Source: GWE2-42-39 sp963668595
Lineage (GTDB): Bacteria > Bacteroidota > Bacteroidia > Bacteroidales > Prolixibacteraceae
Direction: 5' to 3'
Assembly (NCBI GenBank): GCA_963668595.1
Contig: OY764876.1
Coordinates: 3,224,001-3,288,000, forward strand
DNA length: 64,000 nt
Shown: piece by piece, positions 62,408 to 64,000 of the stretch
How the letters are laid out: each line of letters begins with the position of its first letter
How positions within the stretch are numbered: position 1 is the stretch's first letter
Program-made: the position numbers and the translations under genes
Notes under the pieces: generated by a model
What the model saw: only the letters and a program-made list of their open reading frames with translations
The model's database searches: none
Told to the model about the DNA's origin: nothing

Positions 62408-63319
62408 TTAGTTTTTTACATGAATCCAGTAGCCCGATTTTGGGTTTTCCTGGCGCAAGCTATTCAATGTTGTTTTTGCATCATTCATGCTTGCAAATCC
62501 CTGAATTGAAATGCGGTACAAACCATTGAATACACCCAGATTTTCAGGAGAATAACCTTCATCTTTCATTTGCTGCATGTATTCTTGTGCATTGGCCAGT
62601 TCTTTAAAGCTTCCGCCAATCACAAAATAACGATTTTCCTCAACCGGTGCAGCTTTCTCCTCAACAAACTGAGCAGTTTCGGGCTCAGTTATTTTTTCCT
62701 GAACAGGAGCAACAACATCGGCAAGCTGTGTAATAATATTAAGGTTCGAATGATCAACAATGTCATTTGTTTTCTTCATCGGAATAAGAGCCAATGCAAG
62801 CAAAAGCGGAGCCCCGATCAATACTTTCTTCACATTGCGACGGCTAAAAACAATTGGCTGATTGTCGCTGTGTTGTACTTTTGTTGCTGTGTCGGGAACC
62901 AGGCGCTGGTAAAGTTTTTCAAACGTAAATTCGTCCAGTCCGTATGCATCAATCAATAAATTCTGATCAATCGCTGGTTCAAACTGAAGATTTTCCATTC
63001 GGTCGTAATACAAATCGCCAATTCCTGCAAATTTGAGTTTTTCGTAGCGTTGTAAAATAAGGAAAGCCCCGTCAACAAACGATTCCACTTTCAATTTGGC
63101 ATCGAAAAAACCGAGGCCTTCTTTTTCAGAAATATAATTGATAAGTAAACCGTCGCTTTTGCGCAATTTGGGATTAAACGCAATTTCTTTTGAAGGAGGG
63201 AGAAAACAATCGTGTCTGATTTCTGCTGGCTTGTAATTGGCAACGAAACCTCCAAGATCCGGAATGATCACACAATCATTCAGTAACAGCAAATCCTTTA
63301 TGTACGATTGAATTTCCAC
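62408..63319 (-). CDS. HU-like/CCDC81-type N-domain protein with C-terminal SPOR domain
   Basis: The product has 303 residues from a GTG at 63319. It has two DNA-binding-like HU/CCDC81 domains in the first 145 (IQSYIKDLLLLNDCVIIPD ... GFVANYKPAEI; LKFAGIGDLYYD) and a membrane segment (about 158-174, VLIGAPLLLALALIP). It ends in a SPOR peptidoglycan-binding domain at the C-end (YFVIGGSFKELANAQEYMQQ). This is the usual layout of Bacteroidota HU-CCDC81-SPOR proteins, thought to act at the division site. A GTG at 63337 would also fit, but the predicted RNA start is near 63335, so I prefer 63319. Confidence 0.8.
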   Translation of the reverse strand: MEIQSYIKDLLLLNDCVIIPDLGGFVANYKPAEIRHDCFLPPSKEIAFNPKLRKSDGLLINYISEKEGLGFFDAKLKVESFVDGAFLILQRYEKLKFAGIGDLYYDRMENLQFEPAIDQNLLIDAYGLDEFTFEKLYQRLVPDTATKVQHSDNQPIVFSRRNVKKVLIGAPLLLALALIPMKKTNDIVDHSNLNIITQLADVVAPVQEKITEPETAQFVEEKAAPVEENRYFVIGGSFKELANAQEYMQQMKDEGYSPENLGVFNGLYRISIQGFASMNDAKTTLNSLRQENPKSGYWIHVKN

Positions 63320-63341
63320 AGTTTTTCTCCTATTCACTGCC

Positions 63342-63372
63342 CAAAACTAAAGAAAAATATATGTGCGGTCAA
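63342..63372 (-). promoter_or_regulatory. Predicted promoter of the HU/SPOR gene
   Basis: On the minus strand TTGAC (63372 down to 63368) is followed 20 bases after TTG by TAGTTTTG (63349 down to 63342). The RNA start near 63335 supports translation from 63319. Confidence 0.7.
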
Positions 63373-63498
63373 CCCTTTGTTAGTAGATAAACGGCAATTG
63401 TTGAAAACTATTTTTAACTCGTCATTGTAAGAATAAAATCCTCAGCAGGTTGATATATTTTCTATTTTTACCGCACAGAATAAAAAAACTCAACAACC

Positions 63499-64000
63499 AT
63501 GGAAAAAATTCTTGTTACGGGCGGAACAGGTTACATTGGCTCGCATACTGTAGTCGAGTTACACAACGCCGGCTACGAGGTAATCATTGTTGATAACCTA
63601 TCGAACTCGAGCATTGATGTGCTTGAAAATATCGAGAAAATTATCGGCATCAGGCCTGCATTCGAACAATTTGATCTTTCGAATGCATCACTTACCGACG
63701 ACTTTTTTGCCCGTCATCGCGACATCAAGGCAATCATTCACTTTGCTGCATCGAAAGCAGTAGGCGAATCGGTTGAAAAACCATTGCTCTACTATCGCAA
63801 CAATTTGGTTTCGATGATGAACCTGCTCGATTGCCAGTTGAAATACGGCGTTGCCAATATTGTTTTCTCATCGTCGTGCACCGTTTACGGACAACCCGAC
63901 AAATTGCCGGTTACCGAGAACACTCCGCGCAAGGATGCCGAGTCGCCTTACGGTAATACAAAACGTGTGAATGAAGACATTTTACACGATGCCATTCACG
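63499..64000 (+). CDS. galE: UDP-glucose 4-epimerase, N-terminal part (runs off the window end)
   Basis: The ATG at 63499 opens a frame of at least 167 codons that continues past the end of the window. It has the NAD-binding GxxGxxG start MEKILVTGGTGYIGSHTVVE, then DNLSNSS, FAASKAVGESVEKPLLYYRNN, FSSSCTVYG and the catalytic Tyr-x-x-x-Lys in ESPYGNTKR. These are typical of GalE, which interconverts UDP-glucose and UDP-galactose. Other UDP-sugar epimerases of the same family cannot be excluded from this fragment. It is divergent from the HU/SPOR gene across 179 bases. Confidence 0.9.
   Translation, partial: MEKILVTGGTGYIGSHTVVELHNAGYEVIIVDNLSNSSIDVLENIEKIIGIRPAFEQFDLSNASLTDDFFARHRDIKAIIHFAASKAVGESVEKPLLYYRNNLVSMMNLLDCQLKYGVANIVFSSSCTVYGQPDKLPVTENTPRKDAESPYGNTKRVNEDILHDAIH

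Overview
This 64 kb window comes from a Bacteroidota chromosome, most likely a Bacteroidales/Marinilabiliales-type organism; the genus cannot be fixed from the sequence alone. The case rests on a SusC/SusD pair, a TonB receptor with a DUF4249 lipoprotein, a PorE-like type IX secretion protein, an HU-like/SPOR protein, menaquinone genes, and promoters of the TTG-N18 to N21-TAnnTTTG kind. The window is densely packed. No gap exceeds 300 bases, and I saw no tRNA, rRNA, CRISPR array, insertion sequence, prophage or origin.

Layout. 1-7.5 kb: CBM9-like protein, BlaI repressor and M56 protease (with a striking repeated operator), membrane-anchored SRPBCC/GyrI protein, lycopene-cyclase-like membrane protein, OsmC, Crp/Fnr regulator, glycine C-acetyltransferase. 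7.7-15 kb: hybrid PAS histidine kinase, RNase HII, a small glycan group (GT4 glycosyltransferase, FkbM methyltransferase, Wzx-like flippase), and a K+ channel with a zinc ribbon. 15-21 kb: TonB receptor plus DUF4249 lipoprotein, YifB/ComM ATPase, outer-membrane protein. 21-27.7 kb: a seven-gene minus-strand run (glutamine-synthetase-like ligase, APH-fold protein, HAD-IIA protein, YidD, MenA, MenC, MenE).

27.9-46.9 kb centres on a sialic-acid/amino-sugar utilisation locus. A FadR/FCD regulator, an FHS-type sugar transporter and a ROK sugar kinase lie on the minus strand. Divergently, SusC, SusD, a sialidase, a GH20 hexosaminidase, N-acetylneuraminate lyase, a NanM-like mutarotase lipoprotein, an MFS transporter, an SGNH esterase and a second GH20 lie on the plus strand. 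Together they would bind sialoglycans at the surface, remove O-acetyl groups, release sialic acid and hexosamines, equilibrate the sialic acid anomers, import the sugar and cleave it to ManNAc and pyruvate. A promoter and a 15-bp palindrome sit just before susC. No N-acylglucosamine 2-epimerase, nagA or nagB is present in the window.

47-49 kb: a queuosine-precursor operon (transporter, queC, queF) whose whole leader is predicted to be a preQ1-I riboswitch. QueF makes preQ1, so this would be end-product feedback. 49-64 kb: a glycine-rich secreted protein, MscL, HAD phosphatase, ABM-like protein, a NodU-type carbamoyltransferase with a polytopic membrane protein, purD, a polysaccharide deacetylase, a large DUF2723 membrane protein, PorE-like lipoprotein, HU-like/SPOR protein, and the start of galE, which runs off the window end.

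The strongest regulatory observations are the preQ1-I riboswitch (47054-47084), the three operator copies phased at 21 bp before blaI (2953-3011) and the susC promoter/operator (32157-32208). All functions are inferred from motifs read by eye; no database search was run.
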